A stretch of DNA of 24,965 nt from Bog-159 sp049511415. Its GTDB lineage: Bacteria > Acidobacteriota > Terriglobia > Bryobacterales > Bryobacteraceae. Position 1 is the first letter of the stretch. Each line of letters starts with the position of its first letter. Below the pieces are notes generated by a model, which worked only from the letters and a program-made list of their open reading frames with translations, was not told the origin of the DNA and did no database searches. Made by a program: the position numbers and the translations under genes. Below, piece after piece: positions 1 through 7,979 of the stretch. The DNA lies in contig JBEKYC010000094.1 of assembly GCA_049511415.1 (NCBI GenBank), positions 1 to 24,965 on the forward strand, given 5' to 3'.

Positions 1-1
1 G

Positions 2-1864
2 TTCGAGGCTTCGTTTACGGACCGCTCGCGCGGGATTCTGGTCGGCAAGTGGTTTCACGGCGGGTATCTGGCCAACGTGCTGGCGCCGGGGCAGAAAGTG
101 GCGCTGTACGGCAAAGTGGAGTTCGACAGCTACGCCGGCCAGTTGCAGATGCTGCATCCGGAATTCGAGATTCTCTCCGACGACGACGATGCGGCGGAGG
201 CGGCGCTGCATCTGGGGCGGGTGGTGCCGGTGTATGAAGCAGTGGCCAAGATCAACACGCGGCTGCTGCGGGCGATGGTCAATCGCGTACTGGCGGAGAT
301 GCCGCCGGTGGAGGATCGCCTGCCGGAAGAGGTGCGGCTGCGGCTGAAGTTGCCGGATCGCTGGACGGCGATTCGCGACACGCACTTCCCGCCGCAGGAT
401 ACGGACATGCGGCTGCTGAACGCGTTCCGGTCGCAGGCGCAGTTTCGATTGATCTTCGAAGAATTCTTCTGGCTGGAGTGCGGCGTCGCCTTGAAGCGTA
501 GCAAGGCGCGCACGGTTCCGGGCATTTCATTCGAACTGACGGAGCGGGTGCGGGAGAAGGTGAAGGCCATGCTGCCGTTCAAGCCGACGGGCGCGCAGAA
601 ACGCGTGCTGGGCGAGATCGCGCAGGACATGAAGGCGCCGCGTCCGATGAACCGGCTGCTGCAGGGCGACGTCGGCAGCGGCAAAACGATCGTGGCGGCG
701 GAGGCGGCGGTGATCGCCATCGAGAACGGATACCAGGTGGCGGTGCTGGCGCCCACGGAAATCCTGGCGGCGCAGCATTACTTCTATTTCAAACAACTGC
801 TGGGACGGCTGGATTATGTAGTGCTGCAGCTTACCGGATCGTTCACCAGCCGGGAGAAGGCGCAGCTCAAGAAACTGATTGCGGCGGGCATGGCGCACGT
901 GGCGATCGGGACGCACGCGCTGCTCGAAAAAGACGTGGAGTTTCGGAAGCTGGGCCTGGCGATCGTGGATGAGCAGCATCGTTTTGGCGTGATGCAGCGG
1001 TTCGAGTTGCTGCAGAAAGGCGTGCATCCGGACGTGTTGGTGATGACGGCCACGCCGATTCCGCGCACGCTGGCGCTGACGCTTTACGGCGATCTGGATG
1101 TGTCGGTGATCGACGAACTGCCGCCGGGGCGCAAGCCGATTGTGACCAAGCACGTGACGGCCGATCACGCGGAGCAGATTTACAGTTTTCTGAAGAAGCA
1201 GATCGAGGAAGGACGGCAGGCCTACGTGGTGTATCCGGTGATCGAAGAATCGGAGACCAGCGCCATGAAAGCCGCCGAAAAGATGCACGAACATTTATCG
1301 CGGGAAGTGTTTCCGGGGATTGCGGTGGGGTTGATGCATGGACGGCTGCCGGCGGACGAGAAAGAATCCACCATGAGCCGGTTCAAAGCCGGCGAGATCC
1401 AGATTCTGGTTTCGACCACGGTGATCGAGGTAGGCGTGGATGTGCCGAATGCGACGGTGATGGTGATCGAGCAGGCGGAGCGTTTTGGCCTGGCGCAACT
1501 GCATCAGCTTCGCGGGCGGGTAGGGCGCGGCGGGGCACAGAGCTACTGCATTCTGATTACGGAGCGGATGAGCGATACAGCCAAGGAGCGCATCCGCACG
1601 CTGGTGGATTCCACCGACGGATTCTTCATCGCGGAGATGGATTTGAAGCTGCGCGGTCCGGGCGAGTTTTTCGGCACCAAGCAATCGGGGCTGCCGGCGC
1701 TGCGGGTGGCGAATATTCTGCGCGACCAGGAGATCCTGGAGGCGGCGCGGCGGGAGGCGATGGATTTCGTGGGGCATCCGCCTTCGGACGAAGAACTGCG
1801 GCGGGCCATCGCGTACATACGGGATCACTGGCAGCGGCGGTACGGGCTGGTGACGGTGGGCTGA
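2..1864 (+). CDS. recG: ATP-dependent DNA helicase RecG (5' end cut off by window)
   Basis: RecG is a superfamily 2 DNA translocase that reverses stalled replication forks and processes Holliday junctions. The frame is open from base 2, so the gene starts outside the window; the first GTG, at 77, is an internal codon. The visible part begins in the wedge (OB-fold) domain. Next come the helicase motifs: Walker A GDVGSGKT (665-688), the DEQH box (968-979), the TATPIPRTLALT motif III region, and the C-terminal helicase motifs ending in QLRGRVGRG. The RecG-specific region after motif VI (LRGPGEFFGTKQSGLP) is present and the C-terminus looks complete. The TGA stop overlaps the rsmD ATG by one base (TGATG), so the two genes are probably translationally coupled. 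Identification is firm; only the N-terminus is missing. Confidence 0.97.
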   Translation, partial: FEASFTDRSRGILVGKWFHGGYLANVLAPGQKVALYGKVEFDSYAGQLQMLHPEFEILSDDDDAAEAALHLGRVVPVYEAVAKINTRLLRAMVNRVLAEMPPVEDRLPEEVRLRLKLPDRWTAIRDTHFPPQDTDMRLLNAFRSQAQFRLIFEEFFWLECGVALKRSKARTVPGISFELTERVREKVKAMLPFKPTGAQKRVLGEIAQDMKAPRPMNRLLQGDVGSGKTIVAAEAAVIAIENGYQVAVLAPTEILAAQHYFYFKQLLGRLDYVVLQLTGSFTSREKAQLKKLIAAGMAHVAIGTHALLEKDVEFRKLGLAIVDEQHRFGVMQRFELLQKGVHPDVLVMTATPIPRTLALTLYGDLDVSVIDELPPGRKPIVTKHVTADHAEQIYSFLKKQIEEGRQAYVVYPVIEESETSAMKAAEKMHEHLSREVFPGIAVGLMHGRLPADEKESTMSRFKAGEIQILVSTTVIEVGVDVPNATVMVIEQAERFGLAQLHQLRGRVGRGGAQSYCILITERMSDTAKERIRTLVDSTDGFFIAEMDLKLRGPGEFFGTKQSGLPALRVANILRDQEILEAARREAMDFVGHPPSDEELRRAIAYIRDHWQRRYGLVTVG

Positions 1865-2391
1865 TGCGAGTGATCGGGGGAGAGTTCCGGTCGCGCCGGT
1901 TGAAGAGCATTCCGGGTCTGGATACGCGGCCTACGCCCGACCGGCTGCGCGAGACGCTGTTTAATATTCTGGCGCCGCGGATCGCGGGCGCGGTGTTCGT
2001 GGATGCGTATGCGGGGACGGGCGCGGTAGGGATAGAGGCGCTCAGCCGCGGGGCGGCGCGGTGCGTGTTTCTGGAACGCAGCCGGGCGGCGGTAGAAGCG
2101 ATCCGGGAGAATCTGCATACGCTGGGGATCGAGGACCGGGCCAGCGTGGTAGTGGGGAAGGTTCTGGCGTCGCTCGGGCGGCAGACGGCGGATATTGTGT
2201 TTCTGGATCCGCCGTATGAAATGGAGGCGGAGTATCGTGGGGCGCTGGAGGCGGCTCAGGCGCCATTGGTGATCGTGCAGCACTCAGTGCGGTTCGATCC
2301 GGGGGATACGCATGGGACGCTGCGGCGGGCGCGGATACTCAAGCAGGGGGATAACGCGTTGAGCTTTTATGAGGCGATTCTAGCTAAGTAG
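1864..2391 (+). CDS. rsmD: 16S rRNA (guanine(966)-N(2))-methyltransferase RsmD
   Basis: RsmD uses S-adenosylmethionine to methylate N2 of G966 in 16S rRNA during 30S assembly. The 175-residue protein is close to the family's usual size. It starts with the typical MRVIGGEFRSRRL. It carries the conserved TRPTPDRLRETLFNIL segment, the SAM-binding motif I in the form DAYAGTGAVGIEALSRGA, and the catalytic DPPY tetrapeptide at residues 115-118. The start is fixed by the one-base overlap with the recG stop. In many bacteria coaD follows rsmD, but here the downstream DNA holds only remnants of unrelated genes. Motif I has Y where many homologues have F, which is a conservative change. Confidence 0.95.
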   Translation: MRVIGGEFRSRRLKSIPGLDTRPTPDRLRETLFNILAPRIAGAVFVDAYAGTGAVGIEALSRGAARCVFLERSRAAVEAIRENLHTLGIEDRASVVVGKVLASLGRQTADIVFLDPPYEMEAEYRGALEAAQAPLVIVQHSVRFDPGDTHGTLRRARILKQGDNALSFYEAILAK

Positions 2392-2413
2392 CACGATGCG
2401 AACCTCTCGGGCT

Positions 2414-2698
2414 TCACAGGAGCCGCGGGTCAATGGCGTAGCGGTGAACGCGCACGACCCGGATCTGCGCGCTCTCGGGGTGACCGGGATTGACGAGCAC
2501 GTTCCAGGTGGCCGGCACGATGGCTGACGGGACACGCAAGATGGCGGTGCCCGCTCGGTGCAGCCATCCGTCGCCGGCGCCGCGGGTGGCCATTCTATTC
2601 TCGCGCCAGCGGCGGCCGAGATCATCCACGGCCAGGGTTTGGGTCGAAATCGCATCGGGCGCATCGATTTCAAGGTACTGCGCCACCTGATCCGGCGG
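2414..2698 (-). pseudogene. C-terminal fragment of a RES-domain toxin (NAD+-degrading family)
   Basis: The minus-strand frame from about PPDQVAQYLEI to DPRLL (about 95 residues) resembles the C-terminal half of RES-domain proteins. These are toxins of RES-Xre toxin-antitoxin modules, which degrade NAD+. Recognisable family features are a GDGWL segment, then AILRVPSAIVP, then the VNPGHP motif (family form: LNPAHP) and a terminal DPRLL. The N-terminal half of the domain, expected to carry the conserved Arg and Tyr active-site residues, is absent. Upstream the sequence switches within about 20 bases into an Ig-like segment in another frame. No Xre antitoxin is visible. I read it as a dead remnant; no start codon with a Shine-Dalgarno sequence was found. 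Family recognition is from memory of the motif pattern. Confidence 0.7.
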
Positions 2699-2774
2699 CC
2701 TCGGACAGCGTGACGGTGCCCTGCACGGTTCCGCTGCTCGAAACCGAGGCCGACGACAGGGTCAGGCTTGGGAT
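2679..2774 (-). pseudogene. Ig-like tail of the GloVer protein gene beyond its TAG stop
   Basis: Directly after the TAG stop of the GloVer gene, the same frame continues as IPSLTLSSASVSSSGTVQ and then GTVTLSEAAGSGGAV before a TGA. This looks like the opening strands of an Ig-like repeat (the ...GTVTLS.AAP.GGAVV pattern), which in Solibacter-type proteins can follow the TIGR03437 domain. The segment stops abruptly where the RES-domain remnant begins. I infer that the protein once ran on through TAG and that a deletion joined this tail to the RES gene. It is not a gene of its own. Confidence 0.5.
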
Positions 2775-4721
2775 CTAGGGCGCCGCAGTGCCGTTTTGTA
2801 CGGAGATGTAGAGCGTTTGCGTTCCGGCGGCTCCGCCCAGGGTGAAGGTCAGCGGCACTTGATCGCTACTGGGAATGTTGGGAACCGTTACGTTGAACTG
2901 ATACAAGCCGATGGCCTGCGGTGCGAGACCGTCGTAACTGACGGTGGCTTCGGTACCGCCGAAGGACAGATGGAACGGCGCGGCGAGGCTGTTAGTCTGC
3001 TGCACGATCTGTCCGGCGGGAATCGCCGGCGTCACGGCGCCGAATCCGACGCCATAAAGAACGATCGTGTCGCCGGGCTGCGCGCGGCGCGATGGCAGGC
3101 CGGCGATGGCGCCGGGCGGCAGGACAAACGTGGCGCCGTCGAGGTACAGGGCCGCCACGTATTGAATGCCGCCAACCTTGAACGATGCCGGCGCGAGCAG
3201 GCCCGGCTCGGCGGAGTTCACAGTAATGGTGTAGCTGCTGCTGGTACCGGCGGGCGTGGTCACAGTCATGGACTGCGACCCGGTGGGGACATTCGAGGGA
3301 ACCTGGACGTTCACCTGGTTAGGGCTGATGTAATCGACGAAGGCCAACTGGCCGGCAATGGTCACCTTGGTGCCATCGAGCGAAGTGGGCGCGTTGATGC
3401 CGTCGAAGTCGCCGCCCGCCCAGGAACGCGAATCGGTAGCGAGATTCGATCCATAGATTTCGATCCAGGAGCCGGGGGCGACGGAGGTGAATTCGCCGAA
3501 GGCACTGGCACTGACGACACCACCGGGGCTGATGGAGGGTAATGTGCCGGAGGCGGAGGCCAGCGTGAAGGCGAAGACGGTGCCCTCGTTGTTGGCCCCG
3601 CCCTCGTACGTGGTCCCGTACAGCCTTCCGTCCTTTCCCTGCACCAGGCCACCATACGGATTGTCGCCGTCGGTTCCGCCAAAGCTGTGCAGGATGGTCA
3701 CGGCGCCTGCCGGCGTCATCTCGAAAATTGCGCCCACGCCTTGGGTTCCGCCTCCGGTAGTTGTCCCATAGAAGTTGCCGTCGGCGGCCTGGATCAAGGG
3801 GGCGTAGGGGATTTGTCCGTCGCCATTCACTCCAGTAAATCGGTACAGCGTCGTCAGGGTTCCGCCGGTGGTGATTTTGAAGACAGTGCCATAGCTAGCG
3901 TTAGTCCCTCCGGCGGCGGTGGTTCCATAAAGGTTGCCATCCGTGCCTTGCACCAGCCCGGCGAAGGGAGTGCCCCCATCGCTGTTTCCGGTAAAACTGT
4001 ATAGCAAAGTGGGCGTGCCTGACGGAGTGATTTTGAAAACGGTTCCGAAGCCATAGGCGCCACCGCCCTGGGTTGTTCCGTAGAAGTTGCCATCACTGGC
4101 CTGGACCAGGCTTCCGACGGGAGTGGCGCCGTCGGGTCCTCCGAAGCTATAAAGGGTGGTCAGCGTGCCGCCCGGCGTGATCTCGAAGACCGCGCCAGAA
4201 CCGTTGACCCCGCCGGCTGATGCCGTACCGTAGAAGTTGCCATCGCTCCCCAGAATCAGCGAGTCCTGAGGACCGCTGCCATCGCCGGCAGTTTCGCCGA
4301 AGACGTGCAACGTCGTCAAGGCGCCCGCTGGGGTGATTTTGAAGACGGTGGCGAGACCGTTGTCACCGCCGAGGGTGGTCCCATAAAAGTTCCCGTCGGC
4401 GCCTTGCAGCAAACCTCCGGCGGGCGTGCCCTCGGGATTGGTCGGAATCCCGGAATTTCCCAGGAAACTGTAGAGCGTGGTGAGGGTACCGCCAGGCGTG
4501 ATATTGAAGACCACGCCCGCGCCATTCGCTCCTCCGGTTGAGGTGGCGCCGTAGAAGTTCCCGTCGGTGGCCTGGATCAGCGATCCCAGATCGGGTTGAG
4601 AGCCATTCGTTCCGTTGAAGCTGGCCAGGGTGGTGAAGGTCTGGGCGTGGGATCCGGCGCCGGCCGCGAACAAACATAGCGCTGTGAAGGCCACTCGGGC
4701 ACATTGAGAAATCCGGGTCAT
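2775..4721 (-). CDS. Secreted GloVer-repeat (TIGR03803) protein with TIGR03437 C-terminal domain
   Basis: This is a 648-residue exported protein of unknown function. Residues 1-26 form a Sec signal peptide (hydrophobic core FTALCLFAAGAG, likely cleavage after SHA). Seven repeats of roughly 50-60 residues follow, each with a core like LVQASDGNFYGTT..GG and then GTVFKITPSGTLTTLYSF; this is the TIGR03803 repeat, expected to fold as a beta-propeller. The C-terminal third matches the Solibacter TIGR03437 domain (GSWIEIYGSNLA, NVQVPSNVPTG, PGDTIVLYGVGFG, GLYQFNVTVP). The ATG is preceded by GGAGGAGAACAGAAA, a strong ribosome site. It is transcribed away from the sigma factor-kinase pair, which might control it, though that is inference. 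The reading frame makes sense beyond its TAG stop, so the C-terminus may be prematurely ended. Confidence 0.9.
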   Translation of the reverse strand: MTRISQCARVAFTALCLFAAGAGSHAQTFTTLASFNGTNGSQPDLGSLIQATDGNFYGATSTGGANGAGVVFNITPGGTLTTLYSFLGNSGIPTNPEGTPAGGLLQGADGNFYGTTLGGDNGLATVFKITPAGALTTLHVFGETAGDGSGPQDSLILGSDGNFYGTASAGGVNGSGAVFEITPGGTLTTLYSFGGPDGATPVGSLVQASDGNFYGTTQGGGAYGFGTVFKITPSGTPTLLYSFTGNSDGGTPFAGLVQGTDGNLYGTTAAGGTNASYGTVFKITTGGTLTTLYRFTGVNGDGQIPYAPLIQAADGNFYGTTTGGGTQGVGAIFEMTPAGAVTILHSFGGTDGDNPYGGLVQGKDGRLYGTTYEGGANNEGTVFAFTLASASGTLPSISPGGVVSASAFGEFTSVAPGSWIEIYGSNLATDSRSWAGGDFDGINAPTSLDGTKVTIAGQLAFVDYISPNQVNVQVPSNVPTGSQSMTVTTPAGTSSSYTITVNSAEPGLLAPASFKVGGIQYVAALYLDGATFVLPPGAIAGLPSRRAQPGDTIVLYGVGFGAVTPAIPAGQIVQQTNSLAAPFHLSFGGTEATVSYDGLAPQAIGLYQFNVTVPNIPSSDQVPLTFTLGGAAGTQTLYISVQNGTAAP

Positions 4722-4747
4722 TTTCTGTTCTCCTCCGAAGTTTTGGC

Positions 4748-4767
4748 GGGCCGCCCCTCAGCGGCCC
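4748..4767. promoter_or_regulatory. Hairpin in the leader of the GloVer gene
   Basis: A perfect 7-bp inverted repeat (GGGCCGC / GCGGCCC) with a 6-base loop lies about 16 bases upstream of the minus-strand Shine-Dalgarno sequence of the GloVer gene. In that gene's mRNA it would form a stable leader stem. It has no T-run, so it is not a typical terminator. A regulatory role is a guess; chance is possible in GC-rich DNA. Confidence 0.35.
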
Positions 4768-4823
4768 TCAATAAGATATGCGCAGATCGGGGCGAAAAGC
4801 CGTCGCAATTTCGTGTTGGTAAG

Positions 4824-4853
4824 TTGCAAGGTCTCCGCCCATTTGGTTAAGAT
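4824..4853 (+). promoter_or_regulatory. Candidate promoter of the ECF sigma factor-kinase operon
   Basis: TTGCAA (4824-4829) and TAAGAT (4848-4853) are separated by 18 bases and lie upstream of the sigma factor ATG at 4890. The elements are imperfect matches to a housekeeping promoter and were chosen by eye. An ECF-type autoregulated promoter elsewhere in this 168-base divergent gap cannot be excluded. Confidence 0.3.
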
Positions 4854-4889
4854 CTCCAGACGGGCCAGAAAGCCGGGAAGGAAACCGTC

Positions 4890-5429
4890 ATGCCGGAACC
4901 GGGGAATCCACCAGCCGCGGACCTGAACGAACTTTTCAATCTGGCCTCCGAGGAGTTGCGGCGTCTGGCCCGGTATTTGCGGAAGTATGAATCGCACGCC
5001 ACCATCAGTTCCACGGCGCTGGTACACGAGGCCTGGATGAAGCTCCGGCTCACGCCGGCCTTCGCGGCGCAATCCGACGGGCACTTTAAAGGGATTGTGG
5101 CCAACGCCATGCGCCAGGTGCTGGTGGATGAAGCGCGGCGCCGGGGCGCACGCAAGCGCGGCGGCGCGGGCCAAGCCAGCTTTGTGCCCCTGGACGAAGC
5201 CGCCGCGGCGGCGGGTCCCACGGACGAGGCATTACTGGTTCTGGACGCGGATCTGAAAGAACTCGCGCGCCTCAGCCCGCGCCAGGCGGAAGTGGTGACG
5301 AGCCGGTTTTTCGGAGGCATGAGCGTGGCTGAAACGGCGGAGGCGTTGGGCGTGTCGGAATCCGTGGTAGAGCGCGACTGGCGCGCCGCGAAGGCCTGGT
5401 TGACAAGCAAACACCGGCCCCCCGGGTGA
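4890..5429 (+). CDS. ECF-type RNA polymerase sigma factor (TIGR02999-like)
   Basis: This 179-residue sigma-70 family protein directs RNA polymerase to a specific promoter set. The N-terminal region ELRRLARYLRKYESHATI followed by SSTALVHEAWMKL is the region 2 signature of the sigma-70 ECF subgroup common in Acidobacteria and Planctomycetes (TIGR02999/PF07638 type). RQVLVDEARRRGARKRGG follows. The C-terminal region 4 helix-turn-helix reads LSPRQAEVVTSRFFGGMSVA, then ALGVSESVVERDWRAAKAWL. GGGAAGG lies upstream of the ATG at a workable distance. The gene ends six bases before the kinase start, so the two form an operon. Typical ECF partners such as an anti-sigma factor are absent; in this subgroup a linked Ser/Thr kinase is thought to take that role, which for this pair is inference. 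Confidence 0.92.
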   Translation: MPEPGNPPAADLNELFNLASEELRRLARYLRKYESHATISSTALVHEAWMKLRLTPAFAAQSDGHFKGIVANAMRQVLVDEARRRGARKRGGAGQASFVPLDEAAAAAGPTDEALLVLDADLKELARLSPRQAEVVTSRFFGGMSVAETAEALGVSESVVERDWRAAKAWLTSKHRPPG

Positions 5430-5435
5430 CGGCCG

Positions 5436-7979
5436 ATGGATAGCGCGCGCTTCGAACGAATCCAAGCCATGTTCCTGGAGGCCACCGAGCGGCCGGAATC
5501 CGAGCGGCGTAGCTTCCTTGAAAACGAGTGCGGCGGCGACACGGAATTGATGGCGCGCGTGACGGCGATGCTCGAAGCCGATCACGCCGGCGACTCCTGG
5601 CTGGACCGGGGGCTCTCGAACGTTGCTTCGCAAATGCTGGACGACACGGCGGAAGCGTTCGATTTGACGGAAGTCGGCCCTTACCGGCTCAAAGAGATGC
5701 TGGGCCGAGGCGGTATGGGCGTAGTTTATCGCGCCGATCGCATAGACACAGGAACTCCCGTGGCGATCAAATTCCTGCTGGACGCGGGCATGTCGCCGGC
5801 GCGGCGCGAGGTATTTCAACGGGAGATCCGGACGCTCGCCAGGCTCAAGCATCCGTGGATTGCGCGGTTCCACGATGCCAACGTGCTGGAGGACGGCACA
5901 CCCTGGTTTGTCATGGAATACGTGGAGGGCGTCCAACTCACGGATTACTGCCGCGAGCGGGGCCTCTCCACGGGCGCGCGCGTGCGCTTGTTTCGGGCGG
6001 TGTGCGAAGCCGTGCAGTATGCTTACCGGCAAGGGTTCATCCATCGCGATTTGAAACCATCGAACATCCTGGTGGAAAATGACGGCACGCCGCGTCTGCT
6101 GGATTTCGGTATTGCGCAGCAGGTGCAGGATCCGTATGACAGCGAGCACCCCTCGCCGAGTTTGCGCTTCGGTTCACTGGAGTACGCTGCGCCGGAATGG
6201 GTTCGCGATGGCATTGTGGCATCGTTCACGGACGTCTACTCGCTGGGCGTGCTCTTCCACGAAATGCTGGCCGCGCACCGGCCTGCCAAAGGCGACGAGC
6301 ACCTGCCGCGATTGCCGGAACTGGGCAAACCGGCCTGGCTGGATTTGGACGCGCTGTGCCGGAAAGCGATGCATCCGGATGCGGCGCGGCGCTACCAATC
6401 GGTGGAGGAGTTGATCCGTGATGTGGACCACTATCTAAACTGCCAGCCGCTAGAGGCTAGAGCCGGCGGGTGGAGTTACCGGGCGGGCAAGTTCGTGCGG
6501 CGCCACCAGCGGGCGGTGGCGGCGGGATCGCTAGCGGCGGCGGCCATTATCGGGCTGATCGTTTTCTTCACCGTGCGGCTGGCGCGGGCCAAAGATGCGG
6601 CGCTGGCGGAAGCGGCCCGCACGCGCAGGATTCAGCAACTGCTGGTCAATCTGATTGGCGGCGGAGAGACGGTGGCTGCGCCATCGAACGATCTGCGGGT
6701 GGTCACGATACTGGACCGGGGCGCCCAGGAAGCCGGAAATCTAAAGGCCGATCCCGATACGCAGGCGCAGCTCTACCTGACGCTGGGAACGCTGTACGAG
6801 CAACTCGACAGTTTTGATAAAGCCGATGAAATGCTCCAACTGGCGCTCGAAACCAGAAAGGCGTCCGTGGGACCGGAGAGTCCGAAGACCGTGAGCGCGA
6901 TGGTCCAGCTCGGTTTACTACGGGGGGACCAGAACCGGTTCGAAGACGCCGAGCGGCTTCTGCGGCAGGCACTGGCAATCGCGCGCCGCAAGCTTGCGGC
7001 GGACGACTTCACGGTGCTGGACGCACAGTCGGCACTGGGCCGGGTATTGGCGCAAAGCGGCGCAAACGACCAGGCGATTGCCATGCTGGAGCCACTCGTC
7101 CGGTCAGAGCCCGTCGAAGAATCGCGCTTGCTGATGTTCGTAGAGAACCTGAACGCCCTGGCCGTCGCCCAGCAGCACTCCGAACATATCGAGATGGCCG
7201 AATCGATCAACCGCCGCGCGCTAGCCATCGACCGGCGTCTGCACGGCAGCGCACACCCGCGCGTAGCCACGGATTTGAGCAATATTGGTACCGCGGAGGC
7301 GACGCTCGGGCGGTGGACCGAAGCCGAGAAGGCATATCGCGAAGCCATACGGATCAGGACCGCGTGGTATGGCCCGAACCATCCCGAAACTATCCTGATG
7401 ACCAGCGCTCTGGGCCGGACACTGGCGCAAGAAGGGCGATACGCCGAGGCGGACGCACTATTGCGGCAGGTACTTGGGCAGCAGGAAAAGATCTATGGCA
7501 CGGCGCATCCCTACCTGGGATTCACGCTGTACGCGCTGGGTTCGTTAGCGAATCAGCAAGGAAATCCAAAGGCGGCCGAGGAGGATCTGACGCGGGCGCT
7601 GTCGATCTACAGACCCCTATACGGCGATGCCAACAGCCAGACGGCGAAGATCGAGGGCGAGTTAGGGAAAGCTCTCCTGGCGGAAAAGCAGTACGGTCGC
7701 GCGGAGACGGCTTTTCTGGCGGCGCTGAAGGTGCTGAACGCGCCCGGCGCGACGGGCAACCCGGCAGCGGGGATGCTCGAAGCGGCGCTGGGCAGGGCTC
7801 TACTCAGGCAACAGCGCTATCGCGAGGCGGAGCCGCATCTTACCGCGGGATATGCGGCACTGATGCAGAAGCCCGACACTTACGCGCCACAGATCGCGGA
7901 CGCGCGTGCGGACCTGGCGGATCTGTACGAAGCACTGCATCAGGATGCGAAGGCCGGCGAATTTCGTGCGCGGCGCTAG
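5436..7979 (+). CDS. Membrane Ser/Thr protein kinase with C-terminal TPR domain
   Basis: This 847-residue bacterial Hanks-type kinase has all core motifs: glycine loop LGRGGMGVVYRA, ATP-anchoring Lys112 (VAIKF), catalytic loop HRDLKPSN (His203-Asp205), DFG (Asp223) and the APE motif. A short acidic N-terminal region (ERIQAMFLEATERPESERR) precedes the kinase and is common in acidobacterial kinases. One transmembrane helix spans about residues 361-381 (VAAGSLAAAAIIGLIVFFTV). The remaining roughly 450 residues are TPR repeats of the long, kinesin-light-chain-like type (e.g. LGTLYEQLDSFDKADEMLQL), probably on the far side of the membrane for protein binding. It is co-transcribed with the ECF sigma factor and likely signals to it. 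Its TAG stop shares a CTAG with the stop of the convergent symporter gene. Confidence 0.95.
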   Translation: MDSARFERIQAMFLEATERPESERRSFLENECGGDTELMARVTAMLEADHAGDSWLDRGLSNVASQMLDDTAEAFDLTEVGPYRLKEMLGRGGMGVVYRADRIDTGTPVAIKFLLDAGMSPARREVFQREIRTLARLKHPWIARFHDANVLEDGTPWFVMEYVEGVQLTDYCRERGLSTGARVRLFRAVCEAVQYAYRQGFIHRDLKPSNILVENDGTPRLLDFGIAQQVQDPYDSEHPSPSLRFGSLEYAAPEWVRDGIVASFTDVYSLGVLFHEMLAAHRPAKGDEHLPRLPELGKPAWLDLDALCRKAMHPDAARRYQSVEELIRDVDHYLNCQPLEARAGGWSYRAGKFVRRHQRAVAAGSLAAAAIIGLIVFFTVRLARAKDAALAEAARTRRIQQLLVNLIGGGETVAAPSNDLRVVTILDRGAQEAGNLKADPDTQAQLYLTLGTLYEQLDSFDKADEMLQLALETRKASVGPESPKTVSAMVQLGLLRGDQNRFEDAERLLRQALAIARRKLAADDFTVLDAQSALGRVLAQSGANDQAIAMLEPLVRSEPVEESRLLMFVENLNALAVAQQHSEHIEMAESINRRALAIDRRLHGSAHPRVATDLSNIGTAEATLGRWTEAEKAYREAIRIRTAWYGPNHPETILMTSALGRTLAQEGRYAEADALLRQVLGQQEKIYGTAHPYLGFTLYALGSLANQQGNPKAAEEDLTRALSIYRPLYGDANSQTAKIEGELGKALLAEKQYGRAETAFLAALKVLNAPGATGNPAAGMLEAALGRALLRQQRYREAEPHLTAGYAALMQKPDTYAPQIADARADLADLYEALHQDAKAGEFRARR

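Noticed and set aside
77..79. GTG as the start of recG
   Set aside because: The frame is open back to base 2 and the residues there fit the RecG wedge domain, so the real start is outside the window.
2490..2690. Short plus-strand frame in the recombination scar
   Set aside because: No ribosome site and no recognisable features; the minus strand better explains the sequence as a RES-domain remnant.
2775..4721. Regularly repeated DNA that might be a CRISPR or other repeat array
   Set aside because: The repetition follows the roughly 50-60-residue protein repeat; spacing and sequence vary as expected for coding repeats.
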